Shown here: piece after piece, positions 44,487 to 52,996 of the stretch | How positions within the stretch are numbered: position 1 is the stretch's first letter | How the letters are laid out: every line of letters starts with the position of its first letter | Source: Anaerococcus degeneri | Lineage (GTDB): Bacteria; Bacillota; Clostridia; Tissierellales; Peptoniphilaceae | Direction: 5' to 3' | Assembly: GCF_017874475.1 (NCBI RefSeq) | Contig: NZ_JAGGLO010000010.1 | Coordinates: 1 to 64,000 of the forward strand | Length of the DNA: 64,000 nucleotides | The notes under the pieces: generated by a model | The model's input: the letters and a program-made list of their open reading frames with translations, nothing else | What the model was told of the DNA's origin: nothing | The model's database searches: none | Position numbers and translations under genes: made by a program

Positions 44487-45305
44487 TCAACCCTTAATTC
44501 CTCCAAAGGATACTCCTCTTAGGATTTGCTTCCTAAAGATGAAATAAAGTATTAGAATTGGAAGGATTGTAATGGTCGAAGCTGCCATTTGCAGATGGAT
44601 TAATTGACCTGCTTCTGTGGCAAAGGCTGAAAGACCATTTGATATAAGTCTCATGTTCTTTGTATTTGTAACAAGGATTGGCCACAAGAATGAGTTCCAA
44701 CCTGTAATAAAGTTTAATAGGCCAATGGTGAAAAGATTTTGTTTGCACATTGGAACCATAACTTTTCTTATAAATTCAAAATCGCTTGCTCCGTCAACCT
44801 TGGCAACATTATAAAATTCCATTGGGACAGATTTTAAAAATTCTTTTAGATAGAAAATATAAAATACTGAAGCCATAAAAGGAATTATAAGGGCAACATA
44901 GGTATCAAGGAGACCAAGTTTTGCTATTGTTGAGTAGTTTGTAAATATAATTATCTCAAATGGCACCATCAAGAGGGCTAGCATAAAGTTTTGGAGCATA
45001 TTTTTGCCCCTAAAGTTCATAAAGTTTAGGGCAAAGGCTGCTAAAACTGTTGTTAGCAAGGTTCCTATGGTGTTTATCAATGAAACAAATACTGTATTTA
45101 CAAAGTATCTTGCAAAGGGAGCAGCCTTCATGGCTTCCCTAAAGTTTTCAAATTGAGGTGCTGCTGGCAAAAGTTTTGGTGGAATAGCTGTCACCTCTCC
45201 AAAGCTCATAAGGGCTGATGAGATCATATAAAGGAATGGAAAAAGGGTTACAGCTGCCATTATAATTATAAATATGAAGGCTAGGCCTTTTAAAATCTTT
45301 TTCAT
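44487..45305 (-). CDS. ugpE: UgpE-like ABC permease
   Basis: A 272-residue permease of the MalG/UgpE type with six helices. The EAA loop matches VAKVDGASDFEFIRKVMVPMCK (about residues 175-196, shown in part: KVDGASDFEFIRKVMVP). The C-terminus GVSFGGIKG is the typical inner-leaflet tail. It pairs with UgpA-like protein in the importer. It begins 3 bases after ugpA's stop. Confidence 0.9.
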   Translation of the reverse strand: MKKILKGLAFIFIIIMAAVTLFPFLYMISSALMSFGEVTAIPPKLLPAAPQFENFREAMKAAPFARYFVNTVFVSLINTIGTLLTTVLAAFALNFMNFRGKNMLQNFMLALLMVPFEIIIFTNYSTIAKLGLLDTYVALIIPFMASVFYIFYLKEFLKSVPMEFYNVAKVDGASDFEFIRKVMVPMCKQNLFTIGLLNFITGWNSFLWPILVTNTKNMRLISNGLSAFATEAGQLIHLQMAASTITILPILILYFIFRKQILRGVSFGGIKG

Positions 45306-45308
45306 CTC

Positions 45309-46193
45309 CTACCTCGCTAACTTTCTTATGATTGCTCTTTGGACAAAGGTTAGGACCAAGAGGAATAAAAACAAAATCACAGCAGCAGCCATAGCGTGGC
45401 CGTAGCGGTATTCTACGTAGAATTTTTTGTAGATATAAAATACTGCAGTAATTAGTCTATTTCCCACACCCGCCTTACCATTAAAGAGGGCGAAAATTTG
45501 GTTATAAACCTTAAAGCTTGAAATAAAGCTTGTTAAAAACAAAAAGGTAATTATATTTGTAAGCTGTGGGAGGGTGATTTTCTTAAATTGCTCCCAGCCT
45601 GTCGCTCCAAAAGTGTCGGCTATCTTATAATAGTCCTTGTCAATCCCTCTTAGGCCTGAAAGGATTACTATAATATTAAAGGCAAGGCCATTCCAGACAC
45701 CAAATATAATGGCCGCTAACATATTGTAGTCAGGATTGTTTAAAAAATCTATAGGACCAACTCCTATAAAGGAAAGCATGTGGTTGATAAAACCGTATTG
45801 GCCATTAAATAAATACCTAAATACAATACCTACAGCGATAACACTGGTTAGGTAAGGTATAAAAAATATTGTCTCAAAAAACTTGTTGCCCATAATCTTC
45901 TGATTTAAAATCAAGGCAATAAACATTGAAATTATCAAAGATAAAGGCACAACTGTTATTGAATATATTAGGGTGTTTTTCATAGCCATCCTAAATAATT
46001 TGTCATTTAAAACTGCTGGAAAGTTTGAAAGTCCAACAAATTGTGGGTTTAATATGTTGTTACTATGAACAGCCATATAAAAGGTCCTAATTAAAGGATA
46101 AACATTAAAGATTAGGATAAAAAACAGGGCTGGTAAGAGGAAGAGCCAAGCCTTGTTGGTGGTCTCTGCCCTGTAGGTCATTTTCTTTTTCAT
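45309..46193 (-). CDS. ugpA: UgpA-like ABC permease
   Basis: A 294-residue permease of the MalF/UgpA type with six helices and EAA loop KIADTFGATGWEQFKKITLP (about residues 200-219). It overlaps ugpC by 1 base. Substrate specificity is shared with UgpB. Confidence 0.9.
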   Translation of the reverse strand: MKKKMTYRAETTNKAWLFLLPALFFILIFNVYPLIRTFYMAVHSNNILNPQFVGLSNFPAVLNDKLFRMAMKNTLIYSITVVPLSLIISMFIALILNQKIMGNKFFETIFFIPYLTSVIAVGIVFRYLFNGQYGFINHMLSFIGVGPIDFLNNPDYNMLAAIIFGVWNGLAFNIIVILSGLRGIDKDYYKIADTFGATGWEQFKKITLPQLTNIITFLFLTSFISSFKVYNQIFALFNGKAGVGNRLITAVFYIYKKFYVEYRYGHAMAAAVILFLFLLVLTFVQRAIIRKLAR

Positions 46194-47263
46194 TAGTAGA
46201 CCCTTTCTCCATCTTCTGTAAAGAGGTAGATTGCCTTGTGGTCAATTGAAATTTTGACCCTATCGCCCTCATTTATATCAAGGGCAGAATCGACTACCAT
46301 CCTTGAAGCTTGGCCATTTAAAGTAAAGTGTAGGATCATATACCTACCAATCATCTCACGAGATTCTACATTGATTTCTAAATTGCCATTGGTATCAAGT
46401 TTAAAATGTTCAGGCCTAATGCCAACCTGGTAGGTCTTTTTATCTAGGCTTTCTTTCTTTCTTTCTTCTACTAATTTTGCTTTTTCAATTATTAAATCAC
46501 CATTTACAAAACCATCCCCCTTATTTTCAACATCGTAAATATTGATAATAGGGTTGCCGATAAATTTGGCCACAAAAAGATTGGCTGGTTCTAGGTAAAG
46601 ATTTTGTGGAATGTCGTATTGTTGGATGACTCCCTTATCCATTAGGGCGATATAATCGCTAATTGAAAGAGCTTCTTCCTGGTCGTGGGTTACGAAAATT
46701 GTTGTAACTCCAACAGTTTTTACTATATTTCTAATCTCTTCCCTGATAGAAAGCCTTAATCTTGCATCAAGGTTTGAAAGTGGCTCGTCAAGTAAAAGAG
46801 TTTTTGGATTTTTAACTAAAGCCCTTGCTATAGCCACTCTTTGTTGTTGGCCACCTGACATTTCCTTTGGTTTTTTGTTTTGAATATCAGTGATATAAGT
46901 TAATTCCATATATTTTTGGGCAATCTTGATTGCCTCTTCTTTTTTAATCTTATTTTCACCTACAACTAGGGGAAAGATGATGTTTTCAAGGACTGTCATG
47001 TGTGGATAGAGGGCGTAATTTTGGAAAACCATGCCTATATCACGGTCCTTTGGATGTTTGTTGACGATTGACTGGCCATCAAATTCTATATCGCCAGCTG
47101 TTGGATCTAAAATCCCTGCTATGATATTTAGGATTGTAGATTTGCCACAACCACTAGGACCTAGAAGGGTCACCAAAGCCCCATCTTCTATATCAAGGTT
47201 GACAGATTTTAGGGCTTCATAACCATTGTCATAAATTTTCTTCAAGTTTTTGATTTTTATCAT
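46193..47263 (-). CDS. ugpC: UgpC-like ABC importer ATPase
   Basis: A 356-residue MalK/UgpC-type ATPase. Walker A GPSGCGKST (about 34-42), signature MSGGQQQRVAIARAL, Walker B LLLDEPLSNLDA and H-loop VTHDQEEA. The last 110 residues carry TOBE-like strands (TYQVGIRPEHFKL). It energises the UgpA/UgpE permease. It follows a small membrane-protein gene by 13 bases. Confidence 0.93.
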   Translation of the reverse strand: MIKIKNLKKIYDNGYEALKSVNLDIEDGALVTLLGPSGCGKSTILNIIAGILDPTAGDIEFDGQSIVNKHPKDRDIGMVFQNYALYPHMTVLENIIFPLVVGENKIKKEEAIKIAQKYMELTYITDIQNKKPKEMSGGQQQRVAIARALVKNPKTLLLDEPLSNLDARLRLSIREEIRNIVKTVGVTTIFVTHDQEEALSISDYIALMDKGVIQQYDIPQNLYLEPANLFVAKFIGNPIINIYDVENKGDGFVNGDLIIEKAKLVEERKKESLDKKTYQVGIRPEHFKLDTNGNLEINVESREMIGRYMILHFTLNGQASRMVVDSALDINEGDRVKISIDHKAIYLFTEDGERVY

Positions 47264-47276
47264 ATATTCCTCTTTT

Positions 47277-47597
47277 TCATATTAATGGAAATCTCAATAG
47301 TAGGTACAACATTACAACCATCAGGGCTATACCAATAACAGTAAAAGCATCTATTTGCTTTTGTAGGGCCAAAATCACCAGCGATATGGATAATAAAAAT
47401 AACAATAAATATAATTGCATAAACAAATCGCTGTTTGGGTTTATTATAGATATAACCAAGCAAATAGCTGCAACAATGCCTGTGACTGCACTTACATAGG
47501 CAGAAAGCTTCCTTGCTTCCAAAAGAAAGTCAATCAGGCTAATTACAGCAACTACTGCGAAGATTGGCATAAACATATTTTTTATTATATCAATCAT
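47277..47597 (-). CDS. Small membrane protein at the head of the ugp operon
   Basis: A 106-residue very hydrophobic protein with three or four helices (about 5-25, 30-52, 60-79, 83-104). No known family is recognised. It starts an operon with ugpC. TATAAT is upstream (minus strand about 47625) and GAGAGG forms its RBS. It may be an accessory or stabilising subunit of the importer, or unrelated. Confidence 0.65.
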   Translation of the reverse strand: MIDIIKNMFMPIFAVVAVISLIDFLLEARKLSAYVSAVTGIVAAICLVISIINPNSDLFMQLYLLLFLLSISLVILALQKQIDAFTVIGIALMVVMLYLLLRFPLI

Positions 47598-47652
47598 TTA
47601 AACCTCTCTACTTGTATTATAACATATCTTTATAAAATTTGGCATAAAAGTA

Positions 47653-47672
47653 GGGTTGTTAATAAACAACCC
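47653..47672 (-). terminator. Hairpin after the SH3 lipoprotein gene
   Basis: GGGTTGTT (47653-47660) pairs with AACAACCC (47665-47672), 8 bp. T-run on the minus side is weak (TACTTTTA). Confidence 0.6.
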
Positions 47673-47678
47673 CTTTCT

Positions 47679-48095
47679 TTAATTTTTTATCAAAAGGTCT
47701 GATCTAATATAGCCTGTCTTGCCATTAGCTGTCACCCTAGTCCAGCCTTCAGTTTCTCCTAGGTTTAGGATTTCATCATCTGGGCCTACTTCGGCAACTA
47801 TGGCAGAGTTTTCTGATGGGGCAAGACGCATATTTACAGTGTCTTCTACCCTAAATTCAACTCCGTCAGCTATTTCTTCTCTGACCTGGTCACTTATTTC
47901 TTTTTCCCCTACTTCTCTTTGGTCTGAATTTTCAGGATTTTTTGTATTTTCATCGGTATTTTCACTTGGCTTTACTTTATCAGCCACTTCTGTACCAGAA
48001 TTTTCAGGATGCCTTACTGATGTGTATGGATCATCCTTGCAGCCTGTTAGGCTTAGCATAAGACCAAGGGCTAATATTGCGCTAATTTTTTTCAT
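47679..48095 (-). CDS. SH3-domain lipoprotein
   Basis: A 138-residue lipoprotein. Signal peptide with lipobox LTGC (Cys near residue 19), a Pro/Glu/Asn/Lys linker (about 25-75) and a C-terminal bacterial SH3 domain (DTVNMRLAPSENSAIVAEV, then GWTRVTANGKTGYIRSDLL). SH3b domains bind peptidoglycan or extracellular peptides. It overlaps the CpsD-like gene by 1 base. It may tether the polysaccharide machinery to the wall; inference. Confidence 0.85.
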   Translation of the reverse strand: MKKISAILALGLMLSLTGCKDDPYTSVRHPENSGTEVADKVKPSENTDENTKNPENSDQREVGEKEISDQVREEIADGVEFRVEDTVNMRLAPSENSAIVAEVGPDDEILNLGETEGWTRVTANGKTGYIRSDLLIKN

Positions 48096-48751
48096 TATTT
48101 ACCTCCAAAAAGGTCATCAAGTTCACTATCATCGTAAACATAGTCTGAAATTATAACTCCCTTAATATCAGCACCGGCCTTTTCAAGTTGGCTGGTTGAT
48201 TCTTCAAGGAGGTAGGAATTTAGATTTTCTTCTCTACTGAAGATTACGGACTTATCAGCCAGGCCACAAAATACATTAGCCTCAGCTATGCCGATATTTT
48301 CCTTGGTATTTATAAAGACATAGTCGTACCTATCCTTACAATCTGCAAAGAAATTTGTAATTGTTGATGGCTCAAGATACATATCTTCATATTCTGAAAC
48401 CCTACCAGTCATTAGAAGGTGGAGGTTGTCGCTTTCTCTAACAAGAACATCATCAAGTCTAAAATCACCTAAAAGACAATCTACAAATCCTCTTTTGTTA
48501 TAAAAACTTTTCATTTCTTCAAGTTCATCTGCCCTTAGGTTGGCATCTATAATAAGGATTCTTTCGTCTTCTTCAGCCAAATGGCTTGCCATAGTATAAA
48601 TTGAATCTATTTTCATAGTCTTATCGTCTGTGGCTGTAAAGGCTATAACCACATCATCTACGCCTAAGTTTCTTGTTAATTTATCTTCAAGGTTGTAAAA
48701 AGCTTGGAGGAGGATTTCTCTTCTTTCATCAACTTTTTTTCTTCTAAACAT
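48095..48751 (-). CDS. CpsD/Wzc-like ATPase with degenerate Walker A
   Basis: A 218-residue P-loop-like protein of the CpsD/BY-kinase fold. The Walker A' strand ILIIDANLRA (about 75-84) is intact, and FINTKENIG is in the Walker B position. The Walker A position reads TATDDKTMKIDS instead of a canonical GKST loop: the Gly and Ser/Thr are missing, although one Lys remains. The C-terminal Tyr cluster of BY kinases is absent (ends DDSELDDLFGGK). So kinase activity is doubtful; it could be a signalling or scaffold pseudo-kinase. Its start overlaps the CpsC-like stop by 8 bp. Confidence 0.8.
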   Translation of the reverse strand: MFRRKKVDERREILLQAFYNLEDKLTRNLGVDDVVIAFTATDDKTMKIDSIYTMASHLAEEDERILIIDANLRADELEEMKSFYNKRGFVDCLLGDFRLDDVLVRESDNLHLLMTGRVSEYEDMYLEPSTITNFFADCKDRYDYVFINTKENIGIAEANVFCGLADKSVIFSREENLNSYLLEESTSQLEKAGADIKGVIISDYVYDDSELDDLFGGK

Positions 48752-49709
48752 CTAGGACTCCTCTCTGGTATTTTGGAAGTTTACCTAAGATTTCAAGTTT
48801 GTTGCCACTTGCTTCTTCCTCGCTAACTTCTTCTAGCTTGTCAACTTCTTCTGCCTTTACCTCGTCGATTTGTCTAGCCTTATCTATGTCGGCCTTGTCG
48901 ATTTTTCTTGTGGCGGCAAAATCTTCGCCAGCTTCTTCACTTACTTGATCAAGAGGTCTGGTTTCTTCCTTGACTTCTACTTCCTCTTCAGGGACTTCTG
49001 GACTTTTTTCTTCGTTTTCTCTATCAAAATCAAGATCGTCTACAAAGTCAACGTCCTCTTCTAGGATTTGGTCTTCCTCTTCTTCTATAAGTTCTTTGTT
49101 TTTTTTGACCTGGTCTTTGGCCTTTTTTTCTTCTTTTTTATAGTCTTTTGCCTTGGTTTTCTTAAGTTTGTGGTTGTAGCGACTAACACTGACTAGGGAA
49201 ATAATCAGATAGATTAAGAATCCTGCAAGTCCAGCATAAGTTGCATACTTGATTGTATTATCAACAACATTGGCATTTTGATAGGCATAATCCATCACAT
49301 TTGCCCCGGTGTTGTAGATATTATTTATAACTGTCACAGATAAGTCCGCATACTCATCAGCCAAGTCTTCTGCCCTTAATTTATTAGTATCAGTTACTGA
49401 TATTTCAATAATTGGTGAATTGGCAATTGGTGTAAGGCTAAGTTTAGAATCGAGTTTTGATTCTGGCCAATTTATCTTTAGGTTTTCTAGGGCCCTTGCC
49501 TTGATGGCCTTAGAATTTAAGGTTGCAGCAAAAGTTGCTGCTGGGTTTTCTTCGTTTAAATTTTCTACAGAAGTAGTCACAAGTTTAGCAGAAGCCCTAT
49601 ACTCCTTATAACCTGCAAAATTTAGGCCAAAATACACAACCATGGCCACAATAATGCCGGCTATAATAGACGATAAAAAGGCTGTAAACTTAGATTTTCT
49701 ATTTTCCAT
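48744..49709 (-). CDS. CpsC/Wzz-like membrane protein with long acidic cytoplasmic tail
   Basis: A 321-residue membrane protein. One helix at about residues 9-30, a 125-residue extracellular domain and a second helix at about 160-180 are the Wzz/CpsC layout. The first Gly-rich extracellular segment (NFAGYKEYRASAKLV) resembles CpsC. The last 130 residues are a Lys/Asp/Glu-rich tail (EEEEDQILEEDVDFVDDLDF in part) with no motif. CpsC proteins normally end soon after the second helix. The start at 49709 has GGAGG; an earlier Met lies in the glycosyltransferase gene. It partners with the CpsD-like product. Confidence 0.78.
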   Translation of the reverse strand: MENRKSKFTAFLSSIIAGIIVAMVVYFGLNFAGYKEYRASAKLVTTSVENLNEENPAATFAATLNSKAIKARALENLKINWPESKLDSKLSLTPIANSPIIEISVTDTNKLRAEDLADEYADLSVTVINNIYNTGANVMDYAYQNANVVDNTIKYATYAGLAGFLIYLIISLVSVSRYNHKLKKTKAKDYKKEEKKAKDQVKKNKELIEEEEDQILEEDVDFVDDLDFDRENEEKSPEVPEEEVEVKEETRPLDQVSEEAGEDFAATRKIDKADIDKARQIDEVKAEEVDKLEEVSEEEASGNKLEILGKLPKYQRGVLDV

Positions 49710-50490
49710 TATATCCTCCAAAATCTTTTGCACCCTCGAGCATCATTTCTCTTGCTCTTTCTTTTTTTATTTCTCTAAGCATTTCCGGGTGTGCATACAG
49801 AAAATACCCTATATATAGTTTGTATAATCTAGGGAAAAGTGCCCTGGCTAAGGCTCCCTTATCGTAGAAATACTTTTCATTATATCCATCAAACCAGGTT
49901 GAATCATCGTTATAAACCTTGGCTATTAGGCTTTTGTTAGTCCTTACCCTTAATCCTTCCCTAATGGCAGATAGGATAAAAATCGAATCTTCGCCAGAAC
50001 CTAAATTTGTTCCTGCTCCAAACATTACTGGTAGGTAGAGGTTGGCCCTGGCAAGGGCTTCTCTTCTAAAAACAAAGTGGACAGATCCATACCTCAAGCA
50101 ATTATAAAAGCTTAAGTTTTTTTCTTCTGTAACCTTCACTATCTCCTTACCATCCTGGTAAACTATAGTCTTAAAGACGAAAAAATCAACATCTGGATAT
50201 TCTATAAAGCCATCCTTGACCCTTTCTAAATAGCCATCTTCAAAAACCTCATCGTCATCAGCAAAAATTACTATATCTGCTGTCGAATTTAAAAGGGCGA
50301 GGTTTCTTGAACGGGCAAGTCCTTTTGTGTCTGTTGTTATCATCCTGATTTTTTTGCCGTCATCATAAACTTCTTGGTAGGCATTTTTACCCGCCTGGTT
50401 TATGATAAGGGCATCACATTCCAGGTTAAATTTCTTATAAAAATTTATATCCTCCACATTCATAGCGGAGATTAAAACTTCAACTCTCAT
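49699..50490 (-). CDS. Glycosyltransferase family 2
   Basis: A 263-residue GT2 enzyme. The nucleotide-sugar DXD-like motif is FADDDEVFE (about residue 80), with GLARSRNLAL before it and GSGEDSIFI near residue 170 in the acceptor-side region. No membrane helix. It adds a sugar to a lipid-linked or peptide acceptor in envelope polysaccharide synthesis; sugar unknown. ATG overlaps the upstream GT2 stop (4 bp). Confidence 0.87.
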   Translation of the reverse strand: MRVEVLISAMNVEDINFYKKFNLECDALIINQAGKNAYQEVYDDGKKIRMITTDTKGLARSRNLALLNSTADIVIFADDDEVFEDGYLERVKDGFIEYPDVDFFVFKTIVYQDGKEIVKVTEEKNLSFYNCLRYGSVHFVFRREALARANLYLPVMFGAGTNLGSGEDSIFILSAIREGLRVRTNKSLIAKVYNDDSTWFDGYNEKYFYDKGALARALFPRLYKLYIGYFLYAHPEMLREIKKERAREMMLEGAKDFGGYNGK

Positions 50491-51638
50491 AACTTCCTTG
50501 TTGTCTCTGCCTTCTCCCAAGTGGCCTTTGAACCTCCCTTAAGCTCCTTGTAGCCGCCTAGGATTTGAGCAAGCATCATTGCACAATAATATCTTGGGAA
50601 GTAGAAAATCTTGCTCTTAGCCTTTGATAGTTGTCCGATTACAGCAAGGGTATAAAAAGCAACTTGGCCTATAAAGAATAACTTATAAAATATTCCTTCA
50701 TTTAAAACCCCAAGGTTAGCTATAAATAGTACTATGTGGAAAAATGCCTGCATATACCTCAAAGTCTTGTGGCCAAAATGGAAAAATGAGAACCAACCAT
50801 ATTCGAAAATATTTAGCCTCCTAAGATTTGTAAAAATATTAGTAAGGATTCTTCTTTGCATTCTCACCTTTCTTTTAAACTCGTCAGCTGTGGTTTGGCC
50901 CGCTTTTTCAACAGCAATTGCCTTTGGATTGTAAAGGGCCCTTTTATGGTTAAGACCGGCATAAAGTGGTAGTTCATAGTCATGGCTATTAACCAGGTCT
51001 ATGTGCCTATAATCAGCCTTTCTAACGGCATAAATTGCTCCGTTGCCATTTACAATAGTCTTTATATTTGACTCGATTTTTCTTAATTTAAGTTCAAAAT
51101 TCCAATAAGTATTTTCTGCCACAGCAGAAGATACATCTACGTCTTCCATATAAATTAGCGAACCGCAAACATATTCAATGTCATCAGCAGTAAAATATGA
51201 AACGAGTTCGTCAATAGCATCAGACTTGAACATAGAATTAGCATCTGAAAATACAATAATTTCGCCCCTAGCAACTTCAACTGCCTCATTTTGGGCGTTG
51301 GTCTTGCCAAGGTGGTTAACTACTGTATTTACCTTAATGTCGTAATCCGGATGGTCTTTTATAAATTTTTCACAAATCTCAACTGTCCTATCATTTGAGG
51401 CATCATTTGCAACAATAACCTCGTAGGAAGGATAGTCAGTTTGTATGATGTTTTCTAGCTTTTTTTCAATTACATCTTCTTCATTGTAGGCAGAAATTAT
51501 CACAGAAACGAAAGGCCTATATGTATAATCCTGGTCGTTTTCCCTTTTGATAAACTTTTCTAAAATAAGAAGCACTAGAGGATAGCCTATCATTGCGTAA
51601 AATAAGGCAAATCCTGATAAGTAAAATAAAAATTTCAT
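50487..51638 (-). CDS. Membrane glycosyltransferase family 2 (cellulose-synthase-like)
   Basis: A 383-residue GT2 protein with an N-terminal helix (about 5-25), catalytic domain (VSVIISAYNEEDVIEKKL, VIVANDASNDRT, VFSDANSMF with DXD-like Asp) and helices near the end (about 295-350). QRRILTNIF (in RMQRRILT) is the QxxRW-like product-site motif of processive GT2 enzymes. It may extend or initiate a surface polysaccharide. First gene of the cluster, facing gltS. Confidence 0.88.
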   Translation of the reverse strand: MKFLFYLSGFALFYAMIGYPLVLLILEKFIKRENDQDYTYRPFVSVIISAYNEEDVIEKKLENIIQTDYPSYEVIVANDASNDRTVEICEKFIKDHPDYDIKVNTVVNHLGKTNAQNEAVEVARGEIIVFSDANSMFKSDAIDELVSYFTADDIEYVCGSLIYMEDVDVSSAVAENTYWNFELKLRKIESNIKTIVNGNGAIYAVRKADYRHIDLVNSHDYELPLYAGLNHKRALYNPKAIAVEKAGQTTADEFKRKVRMQRRILTNIFTNLRRLNIFEYGWFSFFHFGHKTLRYMQAFFHIVLFIANLGVLNEGIFYKLFFIGQVAFYTLAVIGQLSKAKSKIFYFPRYYCAMMLAQILGGYKELKGGSKATWEKAETTRKL

Positions 51639-51783
51639 TTCTTCTCTCCTATCTTCTTATTATATTATAAAAGGCATTGACTTTTCAAGAAAAAGACCGG
51701 AAATATTGTTATTTTTGCAAAAATAAATATAATAAGTCTAAATATTTGGATTTTATCCGAAAAATCAGGAAAAAGAGGAAAGT

Positions 51784-52962
51784 ATGACCATAGAATTAGA
51801 TATCTTACAAAGCCTAGGACTTGCAATTTTCGCCCTAATCCTAGGCAACTTCTTAAAAGATAGATTTAACTTTTTAAGAACATTTTTTATACCAAGCCCT
51901 GTTATTGGTGGCCTTATAATTTCAATTTTAGTTTTGATTTTAGAAAAAAGTGGAATAGCAAAGCTTGAATTCGACAAGGTCCTCCAAGATTTCTTTATGA
52001 ATATATTTTTCACAGCCATTGGCCTTTCAGCATCCTTCGCCATGCTAAAAAAATCGGGGTCCCTTGGAATAAAACTTGCCCTTGCAATAATAATCCTCCT
52101 TCCCCTCCAGAACATAATTGGCCTTAGCCTTGCCAAAGCCCTTGGCATAAACCCCCTCCACGGCATTGCCATGGGGTCAACTTCAATGACTGGTGGGATT
52201 GGTTCTGCCATAAGTTTTGGCAAAATCATGGAAAAAATGGGTGCAGAATCGAATATTACCATAGGAGTTGCAGCCGCAACCTTTGGCCTTTTGGCAGGTT
52301 CTCTTGTGGGAGGTCCTACAGCCAGACGTTTGATCAGCAAAAATAAACTTGTGACTAGGGGTTCACTTTCAAAAGCAAATAAGTTTGACATAAAGACTTT
52401 AACCAATCAAAAGACCCTCACTAAGGCAATTATAATTATTGGTCTATCTGCATTTCTTGGTACTTTTATCAACAAAATCCTAGCAAGGACTGGCCTAAAT
52501 TTCCCATATTACGTAGGCTGTCAGTTTGGAGGCCTTATTGTGAGAAATATCTACGACTCCCTCAAAAAACCACTCGATATGGACAATATCGACCTGATTG
52601 GAAATATTTCCCTAAGCCTATTTTTATCCCTAGCACTTATAAATTTAAATATTTCGGCAATCTTAGGTCTTGCTGGACCTATGCTCGTCATTTTAATTGC
52701 CCAGGCAGTTTTTATAGCAATTTACACCAGCCTTGTGACCTTTAATATCTTAGGTCGTGACTACGATGCGGCTGTCATGGTCGCTGGCCACTGCGGAGTA
52801 GGCCTTGGCCAAACTCCAAATGCCATGGCAAATATGGAAGCTATTATCGAGGAAAAAGGTCCTGCGGATGTGGCAATGTTTATTTTCCCAATAGTTCTTG
52901 CCATAGCAGTAAACCTTACAAACCCAATAGTAATCACATTTTTTATAAATCACTTCGCATAA
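51784..52962 (+). CDS. gltS: Sodium/glutamate symporter
   Basis: A 392-residue GltS-family transporter with about ten hydrophobic helices. The motifs MGSTSMTGGIGSAISFG (about residue 125) and GHCGVGLGQTPNAMANM (near 340) match GltS. It should import glutamate with sodium. It stands alone between two other operons. A bidirectional terminator follows. Confidence 0.93.
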   Translation: MTIELDILQSLGLAIFALILGNFLKDRFNFLRTFFIPSPVIGGLIISILVLILEKSGIAKLEFDKVLQDFFMNIFFTAIGLSASFAMLKKSGSLGIKLALAIIILLPLQNIIGLSLAKALGINPLHGIAMGSTSMTGGIGSAISFGKIMEKMGAESNITIGVAAATFGLLAGSLVGGPTARRLISKNKLVTRGSLSKANKFDIKTLTNQKTLTKAIIIIGLSAFLGTFINKILARTGLNFPYYVGCQFGGLIVRNIYDSLKKPLDMDNIDLIGNISLSLFLSLALINLNISAILGLAGPMLVILIAQAVFIAIYTSLVTFNILGRDYDAAVMVAGHCGVGLGQTPNAMANMEAIIEEKGPADVAMFIFPIVLAIAVNLTNPIVITFFINHFA

Positions 52963-52963
52963 G

Positions 52964-52996
52964 AAAAAGACTGAAATTTCAAATTTCAGTCTTTTT
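52964..52996. terminator. Bidirectional terminator
   Basis: AAAAAGACTGAAATTT pairs with AAATTTCAGTCTTTTT across one base, 16 bp. It separates gltS from the convergent SDR gene and overlaps the latter's 3' end. Confidence 0.9.

Noticed and set aside
51765-52406. Long open frame antisense to gltS
   Set aside because: It lies entirely opposite a clear membrane transporter gene, has no RBS and reads as the low-complexity complement of hydrophobic codons.
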